Part shown: positions 26,445 through 35,850 of the stretch, in pieces
How positions within the stretch are numbered: position 1 is the stretch's first letter
Layout: each line of letters opens with the position of its first letter
Position numbers and translations under genes: made by a program
Assembly: GCA_034431765.1 (NCBI GenBank)
Contig: DAOUDD010000021.1
Span: forward strand, 1 to 64,000
Reading direction: 5' to 3'
DNA length: 64,000 bases
Source: DASYAN01 sp034431765
GTDB taxonomy: Bacteria; Chloroflexota; Ktedonobacteria; Ktedonobacterales; Ktedonobacteraceae
Notes under the pieces: generated by a model
Told to the model about the DNA's origin: nothing
Seen by the model: only the letters and a program-made list of their open reading frames with translations
Database searches by the model: none

Positions 26445-27503
26445 ATGCGCCTGACATCAGCACAACAGATACCAAAACGTGTCCTGAACCATGCAGAGGC
26501 TCAGCGCCTGGGCACGCCGCGTATTTTGTATGAAGCTAATGGACCTGGACGCTTGCATATTTTGCTTGGTATCTGCGCCCTACTTCTTGGCAGCCTGATT
26601 ACAGGAGCCTACTACCTGTACTATGACGATATCTTTAGCTGGTGGCCTCCTTATCAATCGCTTCTGGTGCTGATTATGGGGATGGCCTGGCTGTTTGCAG
26701 GATTGTGGATTAGCCTGACACCGTTTCTCTATCCACCTGTGCGCATCTATCTCTATCCCAAAGGTTTGGTGTATGTGCGACAACGAATATCCGTTATTCC
26801 CTGGGAACAAATTATCCAGTTTTCACGCACGTTACGAATTGATGCAAAAGGTCGCTTACTTACAAACTATATCGTGAAGCGGCAAGATGGTGCTGCATTT
26901 GTGCTCAAAAACGATCTGCCACATATAGAGCGACTGGCAAGCTTTCTCGAACGCGAAGTAGTTCGTCATCTCCTACCCATTGTTAGCGCCGTGTACTCCT
27001 CAGGTGGGGCAGTAGACTTTGCCGATATCTCTGTCATGCAAGCGGGCGTTGGTCTGAAGAGCGAACACAAGCTGCTACCATGGTCCGACTTTGAGCGAGT
27101 TACAGCCGATAAAGCTACTGTGAGCATTTACCGCAAGAATGATAGCTGGGAGTGGACTACTCTGAGTATCTCTGGTATCCCTAATGTTGGAGTGCTCAAG
27201 GGGCTGGTTGGATACGCTGCTCATGAGCAGATGAGCAAGCGCTTCCCGCAACTACAAGCGTATGAGGCGGGTTTCTCGATTTTCTTTGGCAAGCTTGCGG
27301 TAAGCAAAGAGGGGCTGCGTCTCTCTGGTGCTCCAGAGTTGCTGCCATGGTCCGAGATCGCCAGCATCGGCGTCGGCGCGAGCGAGGTGCTGATTCACCG
27401 ACGTGGCCCAAGCGAGAAGTGGTACGCTATCCCCACCTGGGCTGTACCGGACGCTCATATTCTAAAAGAGTTGGTTGAGCACGTTTTGTCGCAGCGCTCG
27501 TAA
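26445..27503 (+). CDS. Membrane protein with repeated PH-like domains (DUF6585-like)
   Basis: A 352-residue protein with two hydrophobic helices at about 38-60 and 66-90, then a soluble region. The soluble part contains two similar segments, VYLYPKGLVYVRQRISVIPW.. (near 105) and KLAVSKEGLRLSGAPELLPW (near 285), each with a strand, a Gly-Leu turn and a PW-x-[EQ]-I motif. A third weaker copy (VGLKSEHKLLPWSDFERV) lies between them. This pattern fits PH-like beta barrels of the type annotated as DUF6585, recalled from family descriptions. Function is unknown. It is convergent with the downstream kinase gene. Confidence 0.72.
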   Translation: MRLTSAQQIPKRVLNHAEAQRLGTPRILYEANGPGRLHILLGICALLLGSLITGAYYLYYDDIFSWWPPYQSLLVLIMGMAWLFAGLWISLTPFLYPPVRIYLYPKGLVYVRQRISVIPWEQIIQFSRTLRIDAKGRLLTNYIVKRQDGAAFVLKNDLPHIERLASFLEREVVRHLLPIVSAVYSSGGAVDFADISVMQAGVGLKSEHKLLPWSDFERVTADKATVSIYRKNDSWEWTTLSISGIPNVGVLKGLVGYAAHEQMSKRFPQLQAYEAGFSIFFGKLAVSKEGLRLSGAPELLPWSEIASIGVGASEVLIHRRGPSEKWYAIPTWAVPDAHILKELVEHVLSQRS

Positions 27504-27516
27504 ATTTTCTCCGCAC

Positions 27517-27541
27517 GAATCTATTAACACTATATAGATTC
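27517..27541. terminator. Weak hairpin between convergent genes
   Basis: gaatctat and atagattc form an eight-base-pair stem with a nine-base loop in the 55-bp space between two convergent stop codons. No strong T tract follows on either strand, so terminator function is a guess from position. Confidence 0.35.
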
Positions 27542-27558
27542 ATCAGTGCTCGCGTTCA

Positions 27559-29694
27559 TTACCTGGTACCTTTAAACGTCACCTGGCTGTCCTCGCTAAT
27601 GCTCCAGGAACCATGTCTATTCTTACGTATAGTACAATTCTCGATTTTACCCAGTGCATGATCTCGTGCAAAAATAGCGTGTTGCCCATTGTCTCGCAGC
27701 GTACAACTACGAACAAGAGGATTGCCTCCCTTTGCAATCGCAACTCCCGAAAGGGTATTGCCAAAGATTTCACACTCTTCGATCACGCCTTTTCCTCGTT
27801 CGGAGACAAAAACCCCGTGCTGTTTTCCCTTATAGAGCTTACAATCCTGTACGAGAGGATCGCCTGCCATAACAATTGCCAGATTTGCTCCTTCATTCGC
27901 AAAAATCTCGCATGCCTCGATTCTGCCACGTCCCTCTTTGTTCACGTAGATGCCGCTTAGCAGCCCATTGTGTACCTGACAGCTTCGTAAAAGTGGATCG
28001 CCTCCCTGCTCAATAGCAACGCCCGCCATTGCGTTTGCTGTAATATCGCAATCCTCGATCGTACCCTTGCCATAGCCGTACACATAGAGGCCATTATCCC
28101 TTCCTTGACCAATAGAACAACTTCGCACAAGCGGATTGCCGCCTTGCGTAATTGCTAGATTGGCAAAAGAGTTACGCAAAAACGTGCAGCGCTCAATCAC
28201 ACCCTGACCAGCTTCGTAGACGAGAATTCCAGCTTGTTTTCCATCATGGATAGTACAGTTTCGTAGCGTTGGACAGGCATCTGCATTGTGAATAGCAACG
28301 CATGCGAGCGAGTCCGAGGTTATATCGCAATTTTCCAGTAGCAGTTCCCCTTTGGGAATATCCACCGCAAAGCATTCTTTGCCTCGAATCCCAGTCAAGC
28401 CACGCAGCATCAGCCCACGCACATGAGCGTGCTCTGTCCGCATCTCAATGCATGAACCGTTGAAACTCTGAATGATAATCAGATCAACCGATCCATCTCC
28501 CACTAGCTCTACTGGCTTATCGAGCACAAGTTCTTCATCATAGATACCTGGTCGCACAATGATACGTGTATCGCGTTTCATTGCACGTAAAGCTTCGTTG
28601 ATAGTGCGATAGTCCCCACCTCCCTTCTGATCTACAACAATAGCAGAATCTGTCAACAGTTGTGTTGCGGGAGCAGCCTGAAGTACTGGCTGTGGTGGAG
28701 GTGTGCTCTGCATCACCGGAACATTGGAATGGGCAATTTGCTGTGGCAGAGCAGCCTGAACTTGTTGCTCGATCCATTGCAAGCGTTGCTGAATCTCTAA
28801 TACACTTTGAGGTCTTTTGCTCACAGGAATCTCAGTCATTTGCAGCACCAGGGCCTCTAGATCCACTGCCCCAGACTGTGGAGAAAGTTGGAGTGCCGGT
28901 AGCTGAAACGGCATTGAGGTTGGATCGTAGCCAGAAAGCATCTGGTACAGCGTTACACCAAGACTATAAATATCAGCACTGGCCGTCGTCTGCGAACGTC
29001 CATATTGCTCAGGGGCGGCATATCCAGGCGAGCCTAGCGCGACTGTGTCATGAGACTGACCGGGTTTGAAAAAACGCGCTATACCAAAATCAATCAGATA
29101 GATATTATTGTCAGCTGTGTGCATGACATTGGCAGGCTTGAGGTCGCGGAAGATAATCGGCGGCTGCCGTGTATGCAAATAGTGCAGTACCGCGCAAAGC
29201 TGCAAGGCGATAGAGAGAGCAACAGGAATGGAAAACTTGTTCTCGGGCGCTTGCAGCAAACGTTGTTCGAGCGTCTCCCCATCAATATAATCCATCACCA
29301 GGTACCAACGCCCGCTCTCGTTGAAGTGGTCATAGATGTGGGGAAGGTTGGGATGATTCAATTGCGCCAGCATCATTGCCTCATGCTCAAATGCTGTAGC
29401 AGCCGCCTGCGCTTCCTGAGGATTCAGGCTATGCTGGCTTAACTCTTTGACTGCGCGTAATGCGCCCGCGAAACGCATGTCCATTGCCTTATAGACAGCT
29501 CCCATACCTCCCTGACCCAGCAGATGCAGGATACGATAGCGTTGCCCCAGTAGTACCTGCGGCTCAAGCCTGCCTGTTAGCGATAGACTTGTGGCTGCTT
29601 GCACAGGCGAGGGATTTGCCAGCAGACCACTGCCACATGACATACAGAAACGCGCCTGGTCACGATTGAATGCGCCACATGTGTCACAATACAA
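27559..29694 (-). CDS. Ser/Thr protein kinase with zinc ribbon and right-handed beta-helix tail
   Basis: About 711 residues if translation starts at TTG 29694, just after the methyltransferase stop and behind TGAGGAG; a longer frame to 29754 overlaps that gene. An N-terminal zinc ribbon (CDTCG and FCMSCG) comes first. The kinase domain follows from about residue 48: LGQGGMGAVYKAMD, Lys in RAVKEL, FRDLKPANVM (HRD with Phe instead of His), IDFGIAR and APEQYG. After a Gln/Pro linker, residues ~365-711 form some fourteen parallel-beta-helix coils of about 23 residues, for example GGDPLLRSCQVHNGLLSGIY and GKGVIEECEIFGN. The helix resembles carbohydrate- or protein-binding beta-helices such as those in FBXO11. 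No membrane segment is seen. Catalysis looks intact. Confidence 0.85.
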   Translation of the reverse strand: MYCDTCGAFNRDQARFCMSCGSGLLANPSPVQAATSLSLTGRLEPQVLLGQRYRILHLLGQGGMGAVYKAMDMRFAGALRAVKELSQHSLNPQEAQAAATAFEHEAMMLAQLNHPNLPHIYDHFNESGRWYLVMDYIDGETLEQRLLQAPENKFSIPVALSIALQLCAVLHYLHTRQPPIIFRDLKPANVMHTADNNIYLIDFGIARFFKPGQSHDTVALGSPGYAAPEQYGRSQTTASADIYSLGVTLYQMLSGYDPTSMPFQLPALQLSPQSGAVDLEALVLQMTEIPVSKRPQSVLEIQQRLQWIEQQVQAALPQQIAHSNVPVMQSTPPPQPVLQAAPATQLLTDSAIVVDQKGGGDYRTINEALRAMKRDTRIIVRPGIYDEELVLDKPVELVGDGSVDLIIIQSFNGSCIEMRTEHAHVRGLMLRGLTGIRGKECFAVDIPKGELLLENCDITSDSLACVAIHNADACPTLRNCTIHDGKQAGILVYEAGQGVIERCTFLRNSFANLAITQGGNPLVRSCSIGQGRDNGLYVYGYGKGTIEDCDITANAMAGVAIEQGGDPLLRSCQVHNGLLSGIYVNKEGRGRIEACEIFANEGANLAIVMAGDPLVQDCKLYKGKQHGVFVSERGKGVIEECEIFGNTLSGVAIAKGGNPLVRSCTLRDNGQHAIFARDHALGKIENCTIRKNRHGSWSISEDSQVTFKGTR

Positions 29695-29698
29695 AGCC

Positions 29699-30571
29699 CT
29701 ATTGCTCCTCAGTTGGTTTCTCACCCCAGACGACCATGAACTGCCAGAGGGCACGGAAGTCAGGCTCCTGCATCTCGCGCATTGTATCGTTATAAACCTC
29801 GGTTAGCTCCTGTTGCGTCGCTGCCCCCATTCTCAGCATAAAAGGCTGTGCCAATAAGTAAGCCATCCTCGTGTTCTCGTACATTGCATCATGAGCACTC
29901 GTACCCGCCGAGAAGTCAAGCGAGAAGGAGCGATGGCGAATGTTCTGAAAACCCGCCTTCTGGAGAAAGCTACCCAGCATATACGTGATGCCTACATGCT
30001 GCCCATCAGGAGAAAAGATTTGATCCGCTTTTTGCAGTGCACGCCTCAATAGATCTGCAAAGCGTTCAGTAGCTCTACTATTTGTAATCGGACTCTCCGA
30101 CTCAGTCATCCGCATTATTCCACCTGGTTTCAGAATGCGCATACCCTCTTGAGCCAGATGAGGCCATACAGGTTTTGTAATTGCAAAGCTTATCAATCGC
30201 GAGTTAACCAGATCGAAGCTATTACTCGGAAAATCGAGTGGCTCTGTGATATTCATCACTTGAAATACAATATTCTGTGTCTTACGTGCGTTTGCATACT
30301 CAATCATCTGCTGGTTAATATCAACGCCTACAAACTCAATCTCAGGATGTGCATAAGCGAGATCCTGCAGCCAATCTCCAGGCCCACATCCAAGATCGAG
30401 AATGCGGCGGAAACGAGAAAGATCAGAAAACTCTGGCAAGTGGCCGTTCTGTCCTCCCATTGCCTCAGTAATGAACTGATTCTGCATCTTGAGCCGATTC
30501 ATCTCTGCTATCGTCTCTGTACTAAAAACATAGGTATTCTGCTGTGCCTCTTGAGAATTAGAAGGTGCCAC
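29699..30571 (-). CDS. Class I SAM-dependent methyltransferase
   Basis: A 290-residue enzyme, starting at GTG with AAAGGAG upstream. The SAM-binding site ILDLGCGPGDWLQDLAYAHP is classical (motif I), followed by FVGVDINQQMIEYA (acidic end of strand 2), MNITEPLDFPSNSFDLVNSR (motif II/IV) and GGIMRMTE (post-motif). The substrate is not apparent; UbiE-like and natural-product methyltransferases share the pattern. The kinase start is only a few bases beyond its stop, so the two genes are probably translated from one message. Confidence 0.85.
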   Translation of the reverse strand: MAPSNSQEAQQNTYVFSTETIAEMNRLKMQNQFITEAMGGQNGHLPEFSDLSRFRRILDLGCGPGDWLQDLAYAHPEIEFVGVDINQQMIEYANARKTQNIVFQVMNITEPLDFPSNSFDLVNSRLISFAITKPVWPHLAQEGMRILKPGGIMRMTESESPITNSRATERFADLLRRALQKADQIFSPDGQHVGITYMLGSFLQKAGFQNIRHRSFSLDFSAGTSAHDAMYENTRMAYLLAQPFMLRMGAATQQELTEVYNDTMREMQEPDFRALWQFMVVWGEKPTEEQ

Positions 30572-30729
30572 AAAAATTTCTCCTTTACTAATACAGAAAT
30601 TTGCACGCGCTTATATAGAATACACAAAATTTCGCCAAAAGTATTCGTTTCTCTGCCGCATGAGTACCTTTTCAGCCTGAATAAAAGCTTGTATCAGTAT
30701 ATAACCTACCTACATAAAAAGGAAGTGCT

Positions 30730-31974
30730 TTATGAAAGCAGATTCCCAATTGCAAGAGACTGATCACCGTTGAGGTTTCCTATAATATGTATGCCAACGC
30801 CCTTCTCTGTCCAGGCAAGCGTGCTGCTACCTCTGCGTGCCTGGAATGATCCGGCGTTCCCATGCACCTGCACGCCTGTGTCCTGGACAGTTGGTAGGTT
30901 TGCCAGCGGCTTCCCCTCGACGATAGTGAAACTCTGATTGCCTTTGCTATAGTGCAGTGCGAAAGTAGTGTTGCCTTCGGTACCGAGTTGCGTCACGCCG
31001 TTCAACGCGTAATCGGCCTGATCACCTGGAATACTGAGCAAGTGGTAACCTGCCACTTTCTCTGCCTGTGCTAGAGTTAGTGTACCGCTATTAGCAGAAG
31101 ATGTCGTCGCCTGTTGCAACGGTTGTTCCTGCGCACCTGCTGGCGTTGCAAAAACAAAGGTGCTATCAGGCAGTTCAGGATTAATCTCATACGTTGGCAG
31201 ATCGAGGACAACATGTCCAAAGCCATCCAATGTCAGATCCATTTTTATAGGTTGCTTTGTCCCCTTATCAATATAAACCTCTCCCGTATAATTGGATGAA
31301 CCTGCTGTAGGATCTGTTATTCCTGCATTTCCAGTGGCTCCGCTTCCATCATTTCCCGCTGAGATCACGTGCACGTCATAGACATCCCGTCCATTTATTT
31401 GCGTATCAACCTTCTGAGTTCCTTTACTTTGTGTGAAGACCGCCTGTATCAATGTGAGCAAAACTCTACTCTGTCCACCACTAAAACCTGCAAAGTTTTG
31501 CCCTCCATTCGCATTTGTTGGTACCTGGCCGGTATAAACGACATTCTTCTGTGGATCGTACTGCCACAGGCGCTGCCCATCGCTCACTGTCACTGTTCCC
31601 GCTACAACTTGCGATACCGTTGACTGCCGTACCTCAACACGGTTCTTGCCTGGATTCGCATTCCAAACCTCGTTGCTAATAGTACCTGAGAAGGCCTGAC
31701 CGCTGATATCCATGTTGAAGATTGCATGGAACGTCCTGGCAGAGTTCAACGATCCGCCAATCTGTGCCAACAAAATTTGGCCGGGGTCAGGTGAAAGAGT
31801 AGGAGTAGAGGTTGGGCTTGCCTTTGCAGTTGGCGACACCGTTGCTTTTGCCGGAGACTTTGCCTCAGGCGCACTAGTACAACCCGTCAGCGTCAGCAGC
31901 AAGAGCAACAGCATCCAACACACGAAGTAGGGGAGAGAGGCCAGCAAGCCCTTTCGAGAATATAGGAAAGCCAT
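30730..31974 (-). CDS. Lipoprotein with LolA-like domain
   Basis: A 414-residue secreted lipoprotein: basic N-terminus, hydrophobic helix at about 12-28 and lipobox LTGC with Cys 32. A Pro/Thr/Ser-rich spacer follows. Residues 70-270 have alternating strands with DISGQAFSGTISNEVWNANP, VSDGQRLWQYDPQKNVVY and YIDKGTKQPIKMDLT, the layout of LolA/LppX-type outer-membrane-lipoprotein-sorting folds seen also in monoderm bacteria. The C-terminal ~110 residues resemble DUF4367 (GYHLLSIPGDQADYALNGV). Such proteins often bind lipid or anchor signalling components. It is followed 158 bp downstream by the methyltransferase on the same strand. A separate transcription unit is likely. Confidence 0.78.
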   Translation of the reverse strand: MAFLYSRKGLLASLPYFVCWMLLLLLLTLTGCTSAPEAKSPAKATVSPTAKASPTSTPTLSPDPGQILLAQIGGSLNSARTFHAIFNMDISGQAFSGTISNEVWNANPGKNRVEVRQSTVSQVVAGTVTVSDGQRLWQYDPQKNVVYTGQVPTNANGGQNFAGFSGGQSRVLLTLIQAVFTQSKGTQKVDTQINGRDVYDVHVISAGNDGSGATGNAGITDPTAGSSNYTGEVYIDKGTKQPIKMDLTLDGFGHVVLDLPTYEINPELPDSTFVFATPAGAQEQPLQQATTSSANSGTLTLAQAEKVAGYHLLSIPGDQADYALNGVTQLGTEGNTTFALHYSKGNQSFTIVEGKPLANLPTVQDTGVQVHGNAGSFQARRGSSTLAWTEKGVGIHIIGNLNGDQSLAIGNLLS

Positions 31975-32158
31975 GATGAAAGTGTTCCTTGATATAGTAT
32001 CTGTAGGAGAGATAACCTACCGGATTAAGCAGTCATTCTTCAGCAACTTTTCGCCAAAGAACAACAGGCAGAAATGAGTTACAATGACTAAGACGCTTTG
32101 CTCAATACATTAGTATAACACACAGAGCGTGCTAAAAAACGCGGCGAGAGATGAGAAA

Positions 32159-32596
32159 TTATTGCGCAGTAATAGCAAAAGTCGTGCTCTGCACCTGTTG
32201 CCCTGGCACCTGAACAAGCACGCGTACACTCCAGCTACCACTCATACTAAGGTGCACACGTGCCTGGTAACTTCCATCACTCTGTCGCTGCGCCTCAACC
32301 TGCTCAGTCCCCATATTCATTGTCTGCATCTCACTCTCCAGGCGTACCACAGCATTAGCGGGCAGAGGTTGTGCCGTTTGCGTTGTAACACGCAGTGTAA
32401 GTAGAGCTGCCTCATCAATGTGAGGAGGATTTGGCATAACATCCAGTATAATTTTATAAGCATCAGTCTGAGCCGTCTGTACTGTAGCAGTAGGACGATG
32501 TGGTAGCAGAGACTCAATGCTGGAACCCAGGAAGGTCACAACCAGCAATAAACCAGTGCCGATGAGTAGAATCAGTAAGCGTCTTGTTCGTGTCAT
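32159..32596 (-). CDS. Small exported FixH/YtkA-like protein
   Basis: A 145-residue protein with one N-terminal hydrophobic helix (residues 7-24, LLILLIGTGLLLVVTFLG), then an extracytoplasmic beta domain. VRLESEMQTMNMGTEQVEAQ, with the Met-rich strand, and SGSWSVRVLVQVPGQQV, at the C-terminus, fit the YtkA/FixH-like immunoglobulin fold. YtkA-like domains occur in copper-handling and cytochrome-assembly contexts. The Met-x-Met-x2-Met cluster might bind copper, an inference. No neighbour supports a specific job. The ribosome site is weak. Confidence 0.68.
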   Translation of the reverse strand: MTRTRRLLILLIGTGLLLVVTFLGSSIESLLPHRPTATVQTAQTDAYKIILDVMPNPPHIDEAALLTLRVTTQTAQPLPANAVVRLESEMQTMNMGTEQVEAQRQSDGSYQARVHLSMSGSWSVRVLVQVPGQQVQSTTFAITAQ

Positions 32597-32948
32597 AGGT
32601 TACTCGACATACTTCATAAAATGATATAATGGAATGGCTTCATCTACCAGGGGTGCCTTAAGGAAATCTCTCACGCCTTGAAAGGGTTATATATTACTAT
32701 GCGCTCCTTGAGATGGCATCGGGGAGATGTATACTTTTCTTTCTCACTGTAATCTCGTTTTAGCTGCTTTCCAGAGACAGCCACGCTCTCTGTACACAAC
32801 AGTATACATCAAATCATCCAGTTACCCATTAAAAAATAGGTAGTGCTTTATGTTTACTACCTACCAAAAAACTGAGTGCGCAGCACTAACTGCGACCAGG
32901 CGGCATTGATTTTTGCGTAAGATTTTAGTTACCGAGGAAAGGAATGCC
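32597..32948. other. Divergent intergenic region
   Basis: This 352-bp space separates the FixH-like gene (minus strand) from the S9 peptidase gene (plus strand) and must hold both promoters. The only structure I recognise is the hairpin at 32831-32863, described separately. No gene is supported. Confidence 0.4.
32831..32863 (-). terminator. Terminator-like hairpin on the minus strand
   Basis: taggtagt (32837-32844) and actaccta (32856-32863) form a perfect eight-base-pair stem with an 11-base loop. On the minus strand it is followed at once by TTTTTT (complement of 32831-32836). No minus-strand gene is visible upstream of it, which makes it unusual. Confidence 0.5.
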
Positions 32949-34910
32949 ATGGCTAATATACAAGCGACTCAAGTAGCTCCATATGGCTCATGGAGATCAC
33001 CCATTACATCTGATCTCATCGTCTCCGGCACAATTAGCTTCAGACAGATTATGCTGGAGGGTGAAGATACGTATTGGATTGAGGGGAGGCCGGTAGAAGG
33101 TGGACGCTCTGTGATTGTACGTCGCCGCGCCGACGGAACAGTACAAGATATGATCCCAGCCCCATTTAATGCACGAACACGCGTGCATGAATATGGTGGA
33201 GGAGATTTTACTGTTCATCAAGGCACACTCTATTTCTCTAACTTTGATGATCAGCGCGTGTATCGCCTGAAAGCTTCAACAGAAGCACATGCAACGCCAG
33301 AACCTGTAACGCCTGCTGGCAATCTCCGTTTCGCCGATTTCGTGACAGATGCACAGCGCAATCGCCTGCTCTGCGTCTGCGAGGACCACACGAATACCGA
33401 ACGCGAAGAGGTCAACATGCTTGTTAGCATCCCCCTGGACGGAGATGGCAGTGACGGGGTTCAGATTCTGAGCGCAGGCAATGACTTCTACGCCGCTCCA
33501 CGCTTAAGCCCGGATGGATCACGCCTCTGCTGGCTCACCTGGAATCACCCGAATATGCCGTGGGATGGCTGCGAACTCTGGCTCGGTGAGTTGGACCACT
33601 CCGGTTTCATCTGCCGTGCTGAACGGATCGCAGGCGGCCCCGACGAATCCATCTTCCAGCCCTCCTGGTCGCCTGACGGAACTCTCTACTTTATCTCTGA
33701 TCGCACCAACTGGTGGAACCTGTATCGCTGGCGAGCTGGACAGGTTGAAGCTGTCCACAACAAAAACGCTGAGTTTGGTCAGCCACACTGGATCTTCGGA
33801 CTCTCGACCTACGGTTTTGCCTCATCAGACCGTATCATCTGTCTGTATGCTGATCAACAAGGTGCGCATCTGGCAAGCCTGAACACTACAGATGGCACAA
33901 CACTTACCCCCATTGATGTGCCCTATACCTCTATGAGCGGTCTTCATGTTACTCCGCAACGTGTCGTTCTTTTCGCTGATTCACCAACACAACTTCCCCG
34001 GATAGTTCAGATATCTCTGGATACAGCAGAAGTAGAGGTGTTACGCCGCTCCAGCAGTGTAGAAATCGATCCGGCCTATATCTCCATAGCTCAACCCATC
34101 GAGTTTCCCACGGAGCATGGATTAACAGCTTATGGGTACTATTACGCACCCTACAACAAAGATTTCAAAGGGCCTGAGAATGAGCGTCCTCCGTTGTTGG
34201 TCATCAGCCATGGAGGTCCGACGTCTGCAACATCTAGCTCGCTACGCCTGTCTACCCAATTCTGGACCAGCCGAGGATTTGCATTGCTTGACGTCAATTA
34301 CGGCGGCAGTTCAGGATATGGTCGCGCCTATCGAGAGCGCCTGAAGGGACAATGGGGGGTCGTAGATGTTGATGATTGTGTCAATGGAGCGAAATATCTT
34401 GCCGAGCGTGACCTCGTCGATAGCAAACGCATGGCGATACGTGGTGGGAGTGCTGGTGGGTATACAACACTCTGCGCGCTTGCCTTTCGTGACACGTTTG
34501 CAGCAGGAGCGAGCCACTTTGGTGTGAGCGACCTGGAAGTATTCGTGAGCGATACCCACAAATTTGAGTCGCGCTACCTTGATGGCCTGGTCGGTCCCTT
34601 TCCCGAAAAACGCGAACTCTACCGTCAGCGCTCGGCCATCAACTACATAGACCGTTTCTCGTGCCCGGTAATCTTCTTTCAGGGGCTTGAGGACAAGATC
34701 GTGCCACCAAACCAGGCAGAATTAATGGTGGATGCTCTGAGAGCTAAAAAAATCCCTGTCTCGTATATAGCATTTGAGGGAGAGCAACACGGCTTCCGTC
34801 GTTCGGAAAACATCAAACGTACTCTGGAGGCCGAACTATACTTCTACTCCAAAGTCTTCAAATTTCCGCTCGTCGATGCAATTGAGCCGGTCCTGATCGA
34901 AAATTTATAA
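32949..34910 (+). CDS. S9-family prolyl oligopeptidase / dipeptidyl aminopeptidase-like serine peptidase
   Basis: A 653-residue protein. The ATG at 32949 is chosen because AGGAAAGG lies six bases upstream; the extra residues to 32913 lack support. A beta-propeller of repeated strands (SPDGSRLCWLTWNHPNMPWD, WSPDGTLYFISDR) covers about residues 50-400. The alpha/beta-hydrolase domain follows: LLVISHGGPTS (oxyanion hole), nucleophile Ser in RGGSAGGYTT near residue 510, Asp in LEDKIVPPN and His in GEQHGFRR. It hydrolyses peptides or acyl-peptides. There is no signal peptide, so it is cytoplasmic. It stands as a single gene. Confidence 0.92.
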   Translation: MANIQATQVAPYGSWRSPITSDLIVSGTISFRQIMLEGEDTYWIEGRPVEGGRSVIVRRRADGTVQDMIPAPFNARTRVHEYGGGDFTVHQGTLYFSNFDDQRVYRLKASTEAHATPEPVTPAGNLRFADFVTDAQRNRLLCVCEDHTNTEREEVNMLVSIPLDGDGSDGVQILSAGNDFYAAPRLSPDGSRLCWLTWNHPNMPWDGCELWLGELDHSGFICRAERIAGGPDESIFQPSWSPDGTLYFISDRTNWWNLYRWRAGQVEAVHNKNAEFGQPHWIFGLSTYGFASSDRIICLYADQQGAHLASLNTTDGTTLTPIDVPYTSMSGLHVTPQRVVLFADSPTQLPRIVQISLDTAEVEVLRRSSSVEIDPAYISIAQPIEFPTEHGLTAYGYYYAPYNKDFKGPENERPPLLVISHGGPTSATSSSLRLSTQFWTSRGFALLDVNYGGSSGYGRAYRERLKGQWGVVDVDDCVNGAKYLAERDLVDSKRMAIRGGSAGGYTTLCALAFRDTFAAGASHFGVSDLEVFVSDTHKFESRYLDGLVGPFPEKRELYRQRSAINYIDRFSCPVIFFQGLEDKIVPPNQAELMVDALRAKKIPVSYIAFEGEQHGFRRSENIKRTLEAELYFYSKVFKFPLVDAIEPVLIENL

Positions 34911-35067
34911 GTCTGATTGATGACACGTAAGGGAGCGTCGCAAGCGCTAATACAATTCACGTAAGATAACGGTGGAATGAACCATCATCCTTAAACGTTT
35001 GGTGTGAGTTCCCCTGAAGGAATTACCAATCAATCAAATCAGCAAAAGCCAAGGGAGGCCGTTGCAG

Positions 35068-35424
35068 ATGCGCATTGAGCCAGATGCAAAAATTGTGCAA
35101 CTTGATGTATTGGTCGTGCTACGAGCACATTTTGCAAAGATTTCCCGAACACGCGTCATAGAATCCCCAGATCTGTTTGTTGAGGTAGCCTCACCTGGTA
35201 CAGCGATCTATGATCAGCATAGCAAGTATGAGGCATACGCGCGTGCAGGTATACCTGAATATTGGATTGCTGATCCAGCCTCCCAAACAGTCGAAGTTCT
35301 GTTGCTAGAAGAACAAAGTTACGTGTCTCAAGGTGTGTTTAGTAGCCAGGCAACACTTCCATCCACAATCGTTCCAAACATAGCAGAGGTCCGCATCGAG
35401 CAGTTTTTTGCATCAGACGAATAG
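35068..35424 (+). CDS. Short Uma2-family (DUF820) endonuclease-like protein
   Basis: A 118-residue protein from ATG 35068, preceded by AGGGAGG; a TTG six bases earlier is less likely. It shows the core of Uma2 proteins: ESPDLFVEVASPGT (Asp and Glu of the PD-(D/E)XK site), KYEAYARAGIPEYWIADP (with Lys), and a C-terminal strand pair. Typical members are about 190 residues, so the first 70 residues are missing and the protein begins near the usual PDv.v strand. No stray N-terminal coding is visible upstream. It may be a natural short form or a truncated remnant. A perfect terminator overlaps its stop codon. Confidence 0.72.
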   Translation: MRIEPDAKIVQLDVLVVLRAHFAKISRTRVIESPDLFVEVASPGTAIYDQHSKYEAYARAGIPEYWIADPASQTVEVLLLEEQSYVSQGVFSSQATLPSTIVPNIAEVRIEQFFASDE

Positions 35425-35463
35425 AGAAGGGTGCCTGTTCTTCATATACAGGCACCCTTCTCT
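35423..35463. terminator. Strong bidirectional terminator
   Basis: agagaagggtgcctg (35423-35437) and caggcacccttctct (35449-35463) are perfect 15-base inverted copies with an 11-base loop. It serves the convergent Uma2-like gene and the end of redox cluster A, and begins inside the Uma2 stop codon. Confidence 0.8.
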
Positions 35464-35475
35464 CATCTTAATCTG

Positions 35476-35850
35476 CTACATTCCTCGATGGAACAGGTGG
35501 TTGTAGTGTTCAGAGACGATTTCCGCTGGAAAGATCCGCAACAGACTGACACCAACCAGGGCAAATGCAACCCAGTCGAAGCCCGCGTCCAGGGGAACGC
35601 CTAAAAATGTCCCTACAAACGGCAGCACAGTGCTCAGCACAGCTTCATTTAGAATATCTGGGAAGAGGAGCACAATCAGAAAGGCACAAAGCGCGCTGAA
35701 GAAAAGTAACTTTCGCACAATAGGAACACGTCTATCAGTTATCAACGCACCAACTAACTTACTTGTTTTTATCGCATGAAAGAAGACATCCAGGCGTTTG
35801 GGATGCGCTAGCCTTCGCGGAATATAGGTACTCGTTGTTTGTTGTAGCAT
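35476..35850 (-). CDS. Small membrane protein at the end of redox cluster A
   Basis: A 124-residue protein; the ATG at 35850 is supported by AGGAGG nine bases upstream, unlike the longer frame to 35925. Two to three hydrophobic segments: residues ~45-65 (KLLFFSALCAFLIVLLFPD), ~72-88 and ~95-112. No motif or family is recognised. It lies 103 bp behind the haem-type membrane protein on the same strand, so it may be the last gene of the cluster, but the gap leaves that open. Confidence 0.65.
   Translation of the reverse strand: MLQQTTSTYIPRRLAHPKRLDVFFHAIKTSKLVGALITDRRVPIVRKLLFFSALCAFLIVLLFPDILNEAVLSTVLPFVGTFLGVPLDAGFDWVAFALVGVSLLRIFPAEIVSEHYNHLFHRGM

Noticed and set aside
29695..29754. Longer N-terminus of the beta-helix kinase
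   Set aside because: It would overlap the methyltransferase gene, and the ribosome site favours the later TTG start just before the zinc ribbon.
30149..30763. Plus-strand open frame of 204 codons
   Set aside because: Mostly antisense to the methyltransferase gene; composition is unlike a real protein and no ribosome site is seen.
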